Source: Deinococcus sp. KNUC1210
GTDB lineage: Bacteria; Deinococcota; Deinococci; Deinococcales; Deinococcaceae
DNA length: 64,000 nucleotides
Assembly (NCBI RefSeq): GCF_022344005.1
Contig: NZ_CP092190.1
Coordinates: forward strand, 1,054,001 to 1,118,000
Direction: 5' to 3'
Shown here: piece by piece, positions 45,747 through 55,368 of the stretch
Layout: each line of letters starts with the position of its first letter
Numbering within the stretch: position 1 is the first letter of the stretch
The notes under the pieces: model-generated
What the model was told of the DNA's origin: nothing
What the model saw: only the letters and a program-made list of their open reading frames with translations
The model's database searches: none
Position numbers and translations under genes: made by a program

Positions 45747-46994
45747 TCAGTCGAGGGCCTCGTGGATGGTCTGCGCGAGAGCAGCGATGCCGGTATCGAT
45801 CTGGTCGAGGGTGGCCGAGGAAAAGCTGAGACGCATGGTGTTGTGCCCGCCGCCCAGAGCGTAGAACGGCGCACCCGGCACAAAGGCCACGAGGCGCTTG
45901 ACCGCCTGTTCCAGCAGCGGCACGGTGTCGATCTGCTCGGGCAGCGTGACCCATAGGAACATGCCCCCCTGCGGCGTGGTGTGCTGCACGCCCGCCGGGA
46001 ACTGGGCGTCCATCCGGGCCATCATGTGCTGGGCACGTTCTCCGTAGACCGCCTTGACACGCTCGATCTGCGCGGGCATCACCTCCGAGACGAGTTCGGA
46101 GATGATCATCTGATTGAAGGTCGGCGTGTGCAGGTCGGCTCCCTGCTTGGCCTGAATCAGCTTGCGGATCATCGGCAGGGCGGCCTGTACCCAGGCGTCG
46201 CGCAGACCCGGCACCAGCACCTTGGAAAAGGAACCGCTGTAGATGACGTGGCTCTGCTCGGAGCCGCCGCACAGTTCCAGACTCAGCTCGTACAGGCTCG
46301 GGAGCGGCTCACCGCTGAAGCGAATCGCGCCGTAGGGATCATCCTCGATCAGAATGATGCCGTGCCGGGCGGTCAGCTCGACCAGCCGCCGCCGACGCTC
46401 CAGACTGAGCGTGCGCCCGGTCGGATTCTGGAAGTTGGGCACCGCGTACAGCAGCTTGGCCTTCACGGTCTTCAGCTGCTCTTCCAGCGCGTCCAGATCG
46501 ATACCTTCCTCGTCGGCGGCCATCTGCACGTAGCGGGGGCCATACGGATTGAACGACTGAAGGGCGCCCAGATATGTCGGCGCTTCGACCAGCACCACGT
46601 CACCTTCCCCGATCAGCATCTTGCCCAGCAGATCGAGCGACTGCTGACTTCCGGTCATGATCTGCACGTTGGCCGCGCCGATGCCTACCCGCGCCGCCAG
46701 CCATTCGCGCAGCGGCAGGTGCCCCTCGGTGGTGCTGTACTGAAGAGCCGCCGCCCCGTAGGTCGTCAGCACCGTGTTGGCCGCCTCCCGAATCGCCTCG
46801 ATCGGAAACAGTTCCGGTGCAGGCAGGCCGCCCGCAAACGAGATGATCTCGGGGCGCTGCGTGATCTTCAGAATCTCGCGGATGGCGCTGCTGCCGAGCC
46901 TGCGTGCCTGAGGCGAAAACGCGCCGTCCCAGTCGAACGCAGACCGGTCGAGAGAGGAAGGATGAACGGAAGCCGGTGCGTCGGAGGCAGTCAT
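45747..46994 (-). CDS. PLP-dependent aminotransferase (2-aminoadipate/LysN-like)
   Basis: The 415-aa class-I aminotransferase has FAGGLPAPELFP, TGSQQSLDLLG and YAVPNFQNPTGRTLS, with the PLP lysine in YSGSFSKVLVPGLRDAW. This pattern matches the 2-aminoadipate aminotransferase group (LysN), which acts in the alpha-aminoadipate lysine pathway used by the Deinococcus-Thermus phylum; branched-chain or aromatic substrates are also possible. TACACT lies 5 nt before the ATG. Confidence 0.88.
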   Translation of the reverse strand: MTASDAPASVHPSSLDRSAFDWDGAFSPQARRLGSSAIREILKITQRPEIISFAGGLPAPELFPIEAIREAANTVLTTYGAAALQYSTTEGHLPLREWLAARVGIGAANVQIMTGSQQSLDLLGKMLIGEGDVVLVEAPTYLGALQSFNPYGPRYVQMAADEEGIDLDALEEQLKTVKAKLLYAVPNFQNPTGRTLSLERRRRLVELTARHGIILIEDDPYGAIRFSGEPLPSLYELSLELCGGSEQSHVIYSGSFSKVLVPGLRDAWVQAALPMIRKLIQAKQGADLHTPTFNQMIISELVSEVMPAQIERVKAVYGERAQHMMARMDAQFPAGVQHTTPQGGMFLWVTLPEQIDTVPLLEQAVKRLVAFVPGAPFYALGGGHNTMRLSFSSATLDQIDTGIAALAQTIHEALD

Positions 46995-47074
46995 GGCTCA
47001 GTGTAACGCGAAATGAACGTTTGTTCAGGAGGTCGAGCAGACAGGAAACGGCGAAGAACAACCGTCAGGCTGTC

Positions 47075-47938
47075 TCAGGGCTGTGGAGTGCTGCTCGCCT
47101 CCAGAAAGCGCAGCCGCCCGGTCAGGTCGGGGTGAATTCGGACCTGCCAGCCGTGCAGTCGCAGCTCGTGTGCCAGCTGCTCCACGTTGCGCGGGTCGAG
47201 TTCGAGCAGCAGCACCGCGCCCGGGTTCAGCAGCGCCGACGCCTGCTGTGCCAGCTGTCGTGCCAGCGTCAGACCGTCAGGGCCGCTGTAGAGCGCCTGC
47301 CGGGGATCGTGGCGCAGCTCCGGTTCGGCGGTGTCCTCGTCGGCTTCGGGCAGATACGGCGGGTTGGACACGATCAGGTCGAAGGTGCCCGGCACGCCAT
47401 GCAGCAGATCGGCCTCCTGAAACGTCATCTCCAGGTGCAGCGTCTCTGCATTCTGGCGGGCCAGCGCCAGCGCCTCTGCACTGAGGTCGGTGGCGGTCAC
47501 GCGGGCAGCGGGCCGGGCCGCCTTGATCCCAAGTGCCAGTGCCCCGCTGCCCGTCCCCACGTCCAGCACTGCCGGGGCGGTGCGCCCGCTCAGAGCTTCC
47601 AGCGCCAGCTGAAGCAGCGTCTCGGTTTCCGGGCGCGGAATCAGGGCAGCGGGCGTCACCTTCAGCTGAAGTCCGCCCCATTCCACCGCGCCGATCAGGT
47701 GTTGCAGCGGCTCGCGTGTGAGGCGGCGGGCGATGAGCGCCTCGACGCGCTCCAACTCTGGCAGGGTCAGCACACGCCCGCCTGCCAGCACCAGGCCGCT
47801 CCAGTCGAGCTTCAGCACATGCATCAGCAGCGCCCTGACCTCCTGGCCCGCCGGAGTGATTCCCGCGAGTTCAAGCCGCCGGGTCAGGCTGCGCTGAAGC
47901 GTTTCGAGCGTGGGCAGGCTCTCGGGCGCTGCGCTCAG
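47075..47938 (-). CDS. prmC: Release-factor glutamine methyltransferase PrmC (CTG start)
   Basis: This enzyme methylates the GGQ glutamine of release factors. It has [13 protein letters not shown] (SAM motif) and the catalytic NPPYLPE. The first ATG (47824) would cut off the N-terminal helical domain. The frame extends upstream through [18 protein letters not shown], which looks right for the family, but contains no ATG, GTG or TTG before the stop at the other end. A CTG at 47938 overlaps the jag stop (CTGA) and gives 287 aa, the normal length. The CTG start is inferred; a sequencing error in the overlap is the alternative. Confidence 0.8.
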   Translation of the reverse strand: MSAAPESLPTLETLQRSLTRRLELAGITPAGQEVRALLMHVLKLDWSGLVLAGGRVLTLPELERVEALIARRLTREPLQHLIGAVEWGGLQLKVTPAALIPRPETETLLQLALEALSGRTAPAVLDVGTGSGALALGIKAARPAARVTATDLSAEALALARQNAETLHLEMTFQEADLLHGVPGTFDLIVSNPPYLPEADEDTAEPELRHDPRQALYSGPDGLTLARQLAQQASALLNPGAVLLLELDPRNVEQLAHELRLHGWQVRIHPDLTGRLRFLEASSTPQP

Positions 47939-48573
47939 GAGCCGTCCTGGGAGCCAGACGGTCTGCTTTCGTCCGTGGGGCCACTGTCATGCGGACGGGG
48001 CCGGATGATCAGGCGGCGATTCTGCCCCTCGCCCACCGATTCGGTCTGCACGAGCGCGTGTTCCTGAAGCGCCAGATGGATGACCCGGCGATCTGCGGGC
48101 GGCATCGGCTGCATCTCGTGAGACTCGCCGGTCTTGGCGACCTGCACGGCCAGCCGTTCGGCCATCCGGCTGAGGTTTTCGTTGTAGCGCCGCCGAAAGC
48201 CCCCGGCATCCACCCGCACCCGGATGTCGTTGTACCCCTGGCGACTGAGCGCGGCATACGCCAGCACCTCGATCGCGCCCAGAATGCGCCCGTCGCGCCC
48301 CGCCATCTTCGCGGCCCGCTCACCCTGAATCTCGGCCTCCAGCGCATTGTCGGTGGCACTCACCGTCAGGCTCAGTTCCGGGTCGATGCGTGACAGCAGG
48401 CCCTGAAGAAACTCTGTCAGCGTCTCCCGCGCATCCAGCGCTGTCGGAAGTTCGTGCAGCGCTGTTCCGGTCGCCTCGCTCAGCGGCGCCGGGGGTGCAG
48501 GAGGCGCACTCTCGTCGGCCTCGCTGATACCCAGACCGGCGAGATAGTCGTCAAGATTCTTCGGATTGTCCAT
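47935..48573 (-). CDS. jag: RNA-binding protein KhpB (Jag; SpoIIIJ-associated)
   Basis: The 212-aa protein carries a Jag-type KH domain ([15 protein letters not shown]) and an R3H domain ([14 protein letters not shown]), and is encoded next to yidC as in most bacteria. It binds RNA and influences cell-wall growth in Firmicutes. The ATG at 48573 is preceded by TAAACT (48581-48586, minus strand) at 7 nt. The frame is open to 48636, but the promoter and hairpin favour the shorter form. It ends in the CTGA overlap with prmC. Confidence 0.9.
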   Translation of the reverse strand: MDNPKNLDDYLAGLGISEADESAPPAPPAPLSEATGTALHELPTALDARETLTEFLQGLLSRIDPELSLTVSATDNALEAEIQGERAAKMAGRDGRILGAIEVLAYAALSRQGYNDIRVRVDAGGFRRRYNENLSRMAERLAVQVAKTGESHEMQPMPPADRRVIHLALQEHALVQTESVGEGQNRRLIIRPRPHDSGPTDESRPSGSQDGS

Positions 48574-48639
48574 ATGTCGCAGTTTACCGCGCTCCGTCTG
48601 ACAAACAGACAACATAAAGTGCTCATGGGCTGCCAAACG

Positions 48640-48660
48640 AAAACCGCCCAGATCGGGCGG
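48640..48660 (-). terminator. Intrinsic terminator after yidC
   Basis: CCGCCC (48644-48649) pairs with GGGCGG (48655-48660); on the minus strand TTTTCGTTT follows. It separates yidC from jag, which has its own promoter. Confidence 0.8.
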
Positions 48661-48688
48661 CTCGCGGTACGGGGTCCTGCGACTTCGT

Positions 48689-50326
48689 TTACTTCTTCTG
48701 GTTGCCGGTCGCGGGCTTGACGGTCTTCAGCACCTTGTTGGCCTGAGCGCCCGCCTGGGGCGTCTTGCTGAGCTGCGGGCCAGCCGCCGCCACCTTCGCT
48801 GCGCCGCCGACCTTTTCGACACGTTGCAGACCGCCGGCCATCTGGCGCTCGACCTGCTTGTTGATCAGGTACTGCTGACCTGCGCCGATCAGCGTCGAAA
48901 TGATCCAGTACAGCGTCACGCCTGCCGGGAAGGTCAGGGCGAAGAACAGATAGATGATGTAGATGAACGACTGCTGCTTGAACATCTGCGGCGACTTGCG
49001 GGTCGAGACGTAGAGCTGAAGCAGGTTCGCCAGCACGTACAGCACCGCCAGGATATAGAACGGGTCGGGCAGGCTCAGGTCGGGCAGCCAGCCCAGACCC
49101 TGATCGAACTCGAAGTTGCGGATGGTGGAATACAGCGCAATCAGAATCGGGAACGGGATGAACATGCTCAGGCAGCCCGCCGGATTGACGTTGTGCTCAC
49201 GGTACAGGCGCATCGTCTCGGCCTGGAGCTTCTGAGGATCGTCCTTGTAGGTGGTCTGGGCTTCCTTCAGCAGCGGCTGCACCATCTGCATCTTGGCGGT
49301 GGTGCGGCCCTGTGCCTGCATCAGCGGCCAGATCACGATACGCAGGGCGACGGTGAGCACCAGGATCACCAGTCCCCAGTTGTGCAGGAAGCTGTAGAGC
49401 CACATCATGAACTTGACGACGTACAGGCTGATCTGTCCGAAGATGTTCGGCTGGAACAGGCCCGGCAGTGCGGTATAGCCCTCCTGATACAGATGGATCA
49501 GCTCGTTCTTGCCGCCGTACACGTCGAGCTTGACCGGGCTGCTGGCCGCCGCACTGCTGACGTTCAGCGTGATGCTGGCTGCCGCGCCGCCCGCCGTGAC
49601 CGCGTTCAGCGTCGTTCCGGCACGTGGGCGCACGATCAGCGCGTGGGCCGTCTGGCTGGGATTGTCCTGAAGCGCGGCGTACTGGATGTTGGAGGTGGTG
49701 CCGACACTCTGAAGGGTGGCGGTGCCGACAGCAATCGCCTTGACGGCAGGCGTGGCATTGCGGCCCAGCCCATCGAAGCGGATGTCGTAGCCGGTCGACC
49801 CGGTGACATTCAGATCGATCTGCATATTGAACTGGCGCGGGTGCAGCACCACGGTCTTGGTGACGGTGGCAGCCCCCTGGCTGTAGCTGAAGGTGGCCTG
49901 CATCAGGTTGTGGGCCACGTCGCGCACGAGCTGGACCGGCTTGGCGGTCTTGGGCGCGGTGTTACCCGGCAGCGCCACGACCAGGGCACGGCCCGACTGC
50001 ACGGTGGTCACGCCGTTCGTTTTCTGCTCGGTGCGCACCATGTTGATGGCACCCTTCTCCCCGATCAGCTTGCTGAAGTCGGGCGTGCCGCTCTTGTCGT
50101 CGATCAGCCGTGTGCCGGGGTTCTGTTTGATGTACCAGCCGATAATCTCGCCGGTATTGTCGAACACCACGTCAGCGAGGTTGCTGGTATAGACGGTAGC
50201 GGGCTTGCCGTTAAAGTTCTGGGTTTCGATCCAGTCGGGCTTGACGCTCGCGCCGGCGGTACCCAGAGCAGTCAGCCCCAGCAGTGCCAGCACGGGCTTG
50301 AGGAGGGGATGCAGTGATTTCATCAT
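48689..50326 (-). CDS. yidC: Membrane protein insertase YidC
   Basis: This Oxa1-family insertase places proteins in the inner membrane with or without SecYEG. The 545-aa protein has a signal-anchor helix, a large extracytoplasmic domain (about residues 30-290), and the conserved five-helix core with [20 protein letters not shown] and [16 protein letters not shown]. Its ATG overlaps the yidD stop. The C-terminal tail is Lys-rich, as in ribosome-interacting YidC. Confidence 0.95.
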   Translation of the reverse strand: MMKSLHPLLKPVLALLGLTALGTAGASVKPDWIETQNFNGKPATVYTSNLADVVFDNTGEIIGWYIKQNPGTRLIDDKSGTPDFSKLIGEKGAINMVRTEQKTNGVTTVQSGRALVVALPGNTAPKTAKPVQLVRDVAHNLMQATFSYSQGAATVTKTVVLHPRQFNMQIDLNVTGSTGYDIRFDGLGRNATPAVKAIAVGTATLQSVGTTSNIQYAALQDNPSQTAHALIVRPRAGTTLNAVTAGGAAASITLNVSSAAASSPVKLDVYGGKNELIHLYQEGYTALPGLFQPNIFGQISLYVVKFMMWLYSFLHNWGLVILVLTVALRIVIWPLMQAQGRTTAKMQMVQPLLKEAQTTYKDDPQKLQAETMRLYREHNVNPAGCLSMFIPFPILIALYSTIRNFEFDQGLGWLPDLSLPDPFYILAVLYVLANLLQLYVSTRKSPQMFKQQSFIYIIYLFFALTFPAGVTLYWIISTLIGAGQQYLINKQVERQMAGGLQRVEKVGGAAKVAAAGPQLSKTPQAGAQANKVLKTVKPATGNQKK

Positions 50327-50604
50327 GATTCACGCTCTTTGGCAGTCTGAGGAGAGGAAGGGGCAACAGCCGGAGAACGGCGCGGCGGCACCGGGTCGTA
50401 CCCGCCGGGGTTGAGCGGATTGCAGCGCAGGATTCGGCCAGCGGCGAGGAGGCTGCCCCGCACCGCTCCGTGCAGTTCCAGAGCTTCGGCAGCGTACTGG
50501 CTACAGGTGGGCGTAAACCGGCAGGTGGGCGCACTCTTCAGCGGCGACAGGCGGCGCTGATAGCCGCGCACTGCCCGGATCAGCAGGCGAGCGGGCGCAC
50601 TCAC
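50323..50604 (-). CDS. yidD: Membrane protein insertion efficiency factor YidD
   Basis: The 93-aa protein contains the full YidD core: [15 protein letters not shown] and [14 protein letters not shown]. It assists YidC-dependent insertion. The start is a GTG at 50604 that overlaps the rnpA stop (GTGA). The longer open frame to 50943 is antisense-frame noise inside rnpA. It overlaps yidC downstream. Confidence 0.92.
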   Translation of the reverse strand: MSAPARLLIRAVRGYQRRLSPLKSAPTCRFTPTCSQYAAEALELHGAVRGSLLAAGRILRCNPLNPGGYDPVPPRRSPAVAPSSPQTAKERES

Positions 50605-51065
50605 GGCTTCTCCCCTGCTGCGGACGTGGAAGAAGGCTCGGCAGTCTGGTTCACCTTGTTCTGTACGCCTGTTGTCCGGCCAGAGTTCCCGGCGGCCTTG
50701 CCAGCAGGTCGCCGCGCCTTTTTCGGATCGAAGCTGCCCAGCGCCTTGCCGAGAGCCGCCTGAAGGTCGGCGAAAGGCGCGTTCAGTACCAGCGCTGCCG
50801 GGCTGATGATGGCACGGCACGGCACCAGCCCCGGCAGCGTTCGCAGCGCTTCGTGGACGCGGCGGCGCACGCGGTTGCGGTCGACCGCATGTTTGAGAGT
50901 CTTCTTGGGCACCACGATGCCGATGATGGCGCGTGGCTGCCACACCTCACCGTAACGAGGACGATAGTCGGTAATGCGGAGCTGAAAATACTTGTGCCGG
51001 ATCACCTGTCCGTGGGCGCGAACCTTGCGGAATTCGCGGTCGGTGGTAAGTGAAACCAGCGCCAC
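50601..51065 (-). CDS. rnpA: Ribonuclease P protein component
   Basis: This protein cofactor of RNase P matures tRNA 5' ends. The 154-aa product has the RNR motif [16 protein letters not shown] and the N-terminal [15 protein letters not shown]. The C-terminal 45 residues (from about [11 protein letters not shown]) are a Lys/Thr-rich extension beyond the normal 110-120 aa. The start is GTG. It overlaps yidD. Confidence 0.92.
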   Translation of the reverse strand: MALVSLTTDREFRKVRAHGQVIRHKYFQLRITDYRPRYGEVWQPRAIIGIVVPKKTLKHAVDRNRVRRRVHEALRTLPGLVPCRAIISPAALVLNAPFADLQAALGKALGSFDPKKARRPAGKAAGNSGRTTGVQNKVNQTAEPSSTSAAGEKP

Positions 51066-51152
51066 TTTCTCACGGCAGGCGTGGAAGTGGCGCTGGTTTG
51101 CGGCGTCATGCTTTCAGAGTACGCGGAGGGCAGGGACGTAAAACCCCAGTCC

Positions 51153-51287
<135 letters not shown>

Positions 51288-51448
51288 GGTGGTTCTCCTT
51301 GGTGCGGCGGCCAGCCGGACGCTCACACGTCCATTCGGCGGCCTGCCTCGCCCCGGAAAGCGGCAGGCAGTTGCAGCCTGAAACTCGGGGCAAACTCTGG
51401 AAGTGTATCACGGGGCAGCGGGGCTAGGGAAGAGCCAGGGCAGAGGCG

Positions 51449-51997
51449 CTACCCGCTCTTCAGCCAGTTCCTGAAGACCCGCGTGGCGACTGGCATCACC
51501 GCGTAGGTCATGAGCGGCACGATCAGCAGCGCCTGAAGCAGTGAACGCAGCGGCAACGGCAGCTGCACCAGCGCCGGGCCGATCAGCAGCGAGATGAGCA
51601 GACTGGTGGGGTACAGCGCCAGAACCGTGACGAGCGCCATCTTCCAGCGGCGCGGCTGCAACAGCGTCGGGCTGCCGGGCGGCGTGAACCAGAATTCCAG
51701 CCCCGGCTGCTGCTCGATGCTCACCTCTCCGGTGATATGCGGTTCCAGCCGTGCCAGCCATTCGAGGCGCTGCGGCGAACTTTCCCAGGCCGCCGCCAGC
51801 CGTACATCGTCGAAACGCACCACCATCAGGTATTCCGAGGAGGGAGGCAGCGGGCGGATCACGCCGGTTCCCCGGTGGCCGGGCCACTGCTCCAACATGC
51901 GGACCAGATCGCTGACGAGCTGTTCGAACGCCGCCTCATGGCCGGGACGGACGCGGCGGCGCACCACCATGCTGACCGGATCGAGTTGAGCTGTCAT
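51449..51997 (-). CDS. Membrane protein with ABM (monooxygenase-like) domain
   Basis: The 182-aa protein has an N-terminal ABM/antibiotic-biosynthesis-monooxygenase-type ferredoxin-like fold (PVSMVVRRRVRPGHEAAFEQ, then YLMVVRFDDVRLAAAWESSP) followed by two transmembrane helices (WKMALVTVLALYPTSLLISL and LLQALLIVPLMTYAVMPVAT). This domain pair is a known but uncharacterised architecture. Its ATG overlaps the EamA stop in the corrected frame (ATGA), so the two are made together. Confidence 0.8.
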   Translation of the reverse strand: MTAQLDPVSMVVRRRVRPGHEAAFEQLVSDLVRMLEQWPGHRGTGVIRPLPPSSEYLMVVRFDDVRLAAAWESSPQRLEWLARLEPHITGEVSIEQQPGLEFWFTPPGSPTLLQPRRWKMALVTVLALYPTSLLISLLIGPALVQLPLPLRSLLQALLIVPLMTYAVMPVATRVFRNWLKSG

Positions 51998-52895
51998 GTG
52001 GCCTCGCCCCGCGTCTGTGCTTTGCGCGGCCAGATCACCAGCACCACTCCCAGCACGATCACGCCCAGCGCCAGCCATCCGAGGCTACCGAGGTGTTCGC
52101 CCCCAGCCCGATGCCCAGCAGCACCGCTACCAGCGGATTGACATACGCGTAACTGGTCGCCAGCGCGGGCCGGGTGTGGGCCACCAGATACATGTACGCG
52201 CTGTACGCCAGAATGCTGCCGAACACCACCAGATATGCCAGCGCCCACAGGCTCGCCGCGGTGGGCGTGCGCCACTGCTCGTGAACCAGCGGGCTGAGCA
52301 GCATCAGCAGCGCTCCGCCTGTCAGCATCTCGGCGGCGGCTCCCATCAGGCCGTCTGGCAGCGTCACCCGCCGCGCCAGGGCACTGCCAAAGGTCCAGCA
52401 CAGCGGCGCGAGCACCAGCAGCAGCGCCGCCAGCGGAGTCGCCCGCAGTTCACCCAGATTCAGCAGCACGATGCCCAGCAGCCCTACCCCGATGCCCAGC
52501 CATTCACGGCCACTCGTGCGCTCGCCCCACAGGTTCGAGAAGAGGGACGCGAACAGCGGAGAAATGGCGATCAGCATGGCCGCGACACTGCTGCTGGCCT
52601 GCTTTTCGGCCAGTGTGACGAGTCCGGTGCCGCCGCCCAGCAGCAGCAGTCCCACCACCGCGCTCCAGCCCCACTGCACCCGGCCGGGATTCGGCACGCC
52701 GCGCAGCCTGAGGAAGATGTACAGCAGCCCGCCGCCCAGCAGAAAGCGCAGTCCGAGCATACCCAGCGGGGGCAGACTCTGAATGGCGATCTTGATGCCG
52801 AAATATGTGCTCCCCCAGATCAGGTAGACCGTTCCGAGTGCCAGCACCACCAGGGTAGGCAGCGAGGCGCGGGCAGTGGCGGTGCTTGCATTCAT
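51994..52895 (-). pseudogene. EamA/DMT-superfamily exporter, frame broken near C-terminus
   Basis: This ten-helix small-molecule exporter has two EamA repeats (LIWGSTYFGIKIAIQSLPPL in the first). After LVAVLLGIGLG the frame is lost; the final helix (GGEHLGSLGWLALGVIVLGV and on to KAQTRGEAT) continues one frame over and ends at 51994 overlapping the next gene. One extra G in the five-G run (C run 52100-52104) restores 300 aa. TAAAGT (minus strand, 52902-52907) is 6 nt before the ATG. It is divergent from an Lrp-type regulator, which suggests amino-acid export. Confidence 0.85.
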
Positions 52896-52981
52896 AGATT
52901 TACTTTACAAAATGGAAACAGCGGCAGACAGAGGCAATCGAAGGCAAGAAAGCCAATGAAGCAACGATGCTAAAGTGAATC
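52896..52981. promoter_or_regulatory. Symmetrical divergent promoters, EamA exporter and Lrp
   Basis: The two genes use near mirror-image start regions: GTAAAGTAAATC-ATG leftwards and CTAAAGTGAATC-ATG rightwards. Both have TAAAGT as the -10 box, 6 and 5 nt from the ATG. The inverted repetition over the 86-bp gap would suit binding by the Lrp protein encoded alongside. Confidence 0.6.
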
Positions 52982-53446
52982 ATGTCTCTGACCTTTGACC
53001 GTGAGCGCCTGCTGGACGAAACGGGCTACGCCCTGCTGACGGCTCTACAGGAGAATGCCCGGATGCCCTTCAGCGAGCTGGGCAGGCGCGTGAATCTGTC
53101 GGCTCCGGCAGTGGCCGAGCGGCTGCGGCGCATGGAGGACGCGGGAATCGTGCGCGGCTACCGGGTGCTGCTCAGCCCGGCAGCGCTGGGACTGCGCTTA
53201 CAGGCCTACATCCGTATCACCGTGCGCTACGGCCTGTACGACGCCTTTGCCACGCAGCTCCTCGACATGCCAGAAGTGCTGAATGCCGACCGCGTGACGG
53301 GCGAGGACTGCTACGTCCTGAAGGTCGCAGTGCGCGATGTGGAGCATCTGGAGCGCGTCATCAATGCCATCAACCGCTACGGCGAGCCAGTCACCAGCAT
53401 CATCCTGTCGTCCAAGATCGAAGACCGGCCCCTGCTGCCCGGCTGA
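52982..53446 (+). CDS. Lrp/AsnC-family transcriptional regulator
   Basis: The 154-aa protein has an N-terminal HTH (NARMPFSELGRRVNLSAPAV, AERLRRMEDAGIVRGY) and a C-terminal RAM ligand domain (MPEVLNADRVTGEDCYVLKV). Such proteins sense amino acids. Its position, divergent from an EamA exporter, suggests control of amino-acid efflux. The transcript is leaderless (TAAAGT, 5 nt from the ATG). Confidence 0.93.
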   Translation: MSLTFDRERLLDETGYALLTALQENARMPFSELGRRVNLSAPAVAERLRRMEDAGIVRGYRVLLSPAALGLRLQAYIRITVRYGLYDAFATQLLDMPEVLNADRVTGEDCYVLKVAVRDVEHLERVINAINRYGEPVTSIILSSKIEDRPLLPG

Positions 53447-53504
53447 GTGCGTCCACGGATTCCGGTTGCCCCGCACACAGCGCGGGATTCGGTTCGAAAC
53501 CGTA

Positions 53505-54422
53505 TTACCAGGCTCCTTCCAGCGTCAGGCGCACCGCTCCACCCACGCTCTGCCCGCTTGCCAGCACGCGCATATCGGTGCCGTGAACGCCCCGCGCCGC
53601 CAGATTGAAGGCGTCGGTGGCGTGCGTGACCGGTTCGAGCGCCAGGCTGCCATCCGGGGCGGTAAACAGCACCAGATGGGAATACACGCTGTCGGCCGTG
53701 ATGGTCAGGGCGCGTTCCGGCTGGCCGGTTCCAGCGTTCCAGCTCAGCCGCGCCACGCCGTCCCAGGAGGCGTAGACCTGATCGAGCGCCTGTGCGCCCA
53801 CGGCACGCGGCACCGAGAAATCCAGCTCGGGCGGAATCGGCACGGCGGCAGCGCTGGGAATACTGCTGGCGTCGGCCACATACACGCCCCCCGCCTGAAA
53901 ACTCAGGGTGGGATCGGTGTCGCCGTCCCAGCGGGCGAAATACGGATGCAGCCCCATTCCGGCGGGCATCGGAGACGTATCGGCATTGGTCAACACCACC
54001 GAGATATCGAGATGCGGTCCGTGCAGCAGGTATTCCACGCGGGCGGTAAAGGCCCAGGGCCAGTTCACGTCGCTGAAGGCGCGGCTGTCGAAGTCGCAGC
54101 TCAGGTGGGTGTCCGACACACGCTGTACCCGCCAGGGCCGGTTGCGAACATCGCCGTGCTGAATGCTGCTGCCGCCCGGCGTGGGCCGAAGCTGAACTTC
54201 TCGCCCTTCGAAGCTGAAGCGGGCGTCCCTTATGCGGTTGCTGTAGGGCAGCAGCGTAAAGCTGGCGCACTGGCTGCTGGTCTTGACGGTAGTCAGTTCG
54301 ACCCGGCGCAGGACAGGCCGCCCCGACGCTGCCGACAGATTCAGCACGCTTGCGCCGAGTTCCGGCAGGATGTCGAGGCTCAGGTGCTCGTTGTGAATGG
54401 TGACGGGCTGCATGGGGGCCAT
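53505..54422 (-). CDS. Aldose 1-epimerase family protein
   Basis: The 305-aa beta-sandwich protein has FTLLPYSNRIRDARFSFEG, GLHPYFARW (with the catalytic His) and VLFTAPDGSLALEPVTHATD (with the catalytic Glu), the GalM-family pattern. It interconverts sugar anomers. Two nearby ATG codons (54422 and 54413) are possible starts; the second fits the fold better. No clear promoter is seen. Confidence 0.88.
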   Translation of the reverse strand: MAPMQPVTIHNEHLSLDILPELGASVLNLSAASGRPVLRRVELTTVKTSSQCASFTLLPYSNRIRDARFSFEGREVQLRPTPGGSSIQHGDVRNRPWRVQRVSDTHLSCDFDSRAFSDVNWPWAFTARVEYLLHGPHLDISVVLTNADTSPMPAGMGLHPYFARWDGDTDPTLSFQAGGVYVADASSIPSAAAVPIPPELDFSVPRAVGAQALDQVYASWDGVARLSWNAGTGQPERALTITADSVYSHLVLFTAPDGSLALEPVTHATDAFNLAARGVHGTDMRVLASGQSVGGAVRLTLEGAW

Positions 54423-54522
54423 GATGTCAGAAATGAGGACAGCTGGACGTCGACGACCGGTGCAAGCCTCAAGATTTCAATAACTCCACCCTGTCTGGAG
54501 CCGACTTTCTTGGGGACTGGCG

Positions 54523-55248
54523 TTACTTCTTCGCCCCTGCCTCGCGGCTCGCCAGCGCGTGCTGAATCAGGATGCCCGCCGCGACCGAGGCGTTCAGGCT
54601 CTGAATCTGGCCTCTGATCGGAATGCTGACCAGTTCGTCGCACTTCTCACGCACCAGACGGCGCATGCCCTCGCCTTCCGCACCGATCACCAGGGCCAGC
54701 GGGCGCTGATAATCGAGCTGCTGCATGGGGCGGGCCGCCTCGCCTGCCGCGCCGTAGACCCACACACCGTCGGCTTTGAGCTGCTCGATGAGGCGGGGCA
54801 GGTTCTTGGTCTGGGCCACCGGCAGAAAACTGGTCGCGCCCGCCGCCGCTTTTGCCACCGTCGCGGTCAGCGGGCTGCTGCGCCGTTCCTCGACGATGAC
54901 GCCGTGTGCTCCCAGGACCTCGGCGCTGCGGATGATGGCCCCGAAGTTGCGCGGATCGGTGATGCCGTCGAGCAGAATCACCAGCAGTTCCTCGCCCTTG
55001 CTCTCGGCACGGTCGAGAATGTCGTCTACGCTGGCCCATTCCAGATCCTCGACATCGGCGATGACGCCCTGATGGTCGGTGGTTCCGGCAATCTGATCGA
55101 GTTCGATGCGCGGCGCGAATTTCAGTCTCACATCAAAGGTCTTGAGTTCCTGTACCAGCGCTTCCTCGACACCTCGCGCCACCAGTAATTCCTGCACCAG
55201 TCCGGCACGCAGCGCCTCCAACACGGGGTTTCTTCCATAGAGCAACAT
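54523..55248 (-). CDS. SpoU-family rRNA 2'-O-methyltransferase (RlmB/TrmH type)
   Basis: This RNA ribose methyltransferase has 241 aa. An N-terminal L30e-like substrate-binding part (YGRNPVLEALRAG) precedes the SPOUT knot motifs: DGITDPRNFGAIIRSAE, VIGAEGEGM and IPIRGQIQSLNASVA. The RlmB assignment (G2251 of 23S rRNA) is likely but not certain. TACACT (55256-55261, minus strand) lies 7 nt before the ATG. Confidence 0.92.
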   Translation of the reverse strand: MLLYGRNPVLEALRAGLVQELLVARGVEEALVQELKTFDVRLKFAPRIELDQIAGTTDHQGVIADVEDLEWASVDDILDRAESKGEELLVILLDGITDPRNFGAIIRSAEVLGAHGVIVEERRSSPLTATVAKAAAGATSFLPVAQTKNLPRLIEQLKADGVWVYGAAGEAARPMQQLDYQRPLALVIGAEGEGMRRLVREKCDELVSIPIRGQIQSLNASVAAGILIQHALASREAGAKK

Positions 55249-55368
55249 ACCGGGGAGTGTAGCGCCTGCTTCTTCCCGGCGGCTCCGACGCCCGCTCAGC
55301 CGTCCGCCGTTTCATGAAACGTCACTTCTCATACGCCGCCCGCTCGCCGGAAGACGCCAAATAGCAGC

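Noticed and set aside
53490..53500. CGGTTCGAAACCG resembling a tRNA T-loop
   Set aside because: Only a small palindromic hairpin; no acceptor, D or anticodon arms around it.
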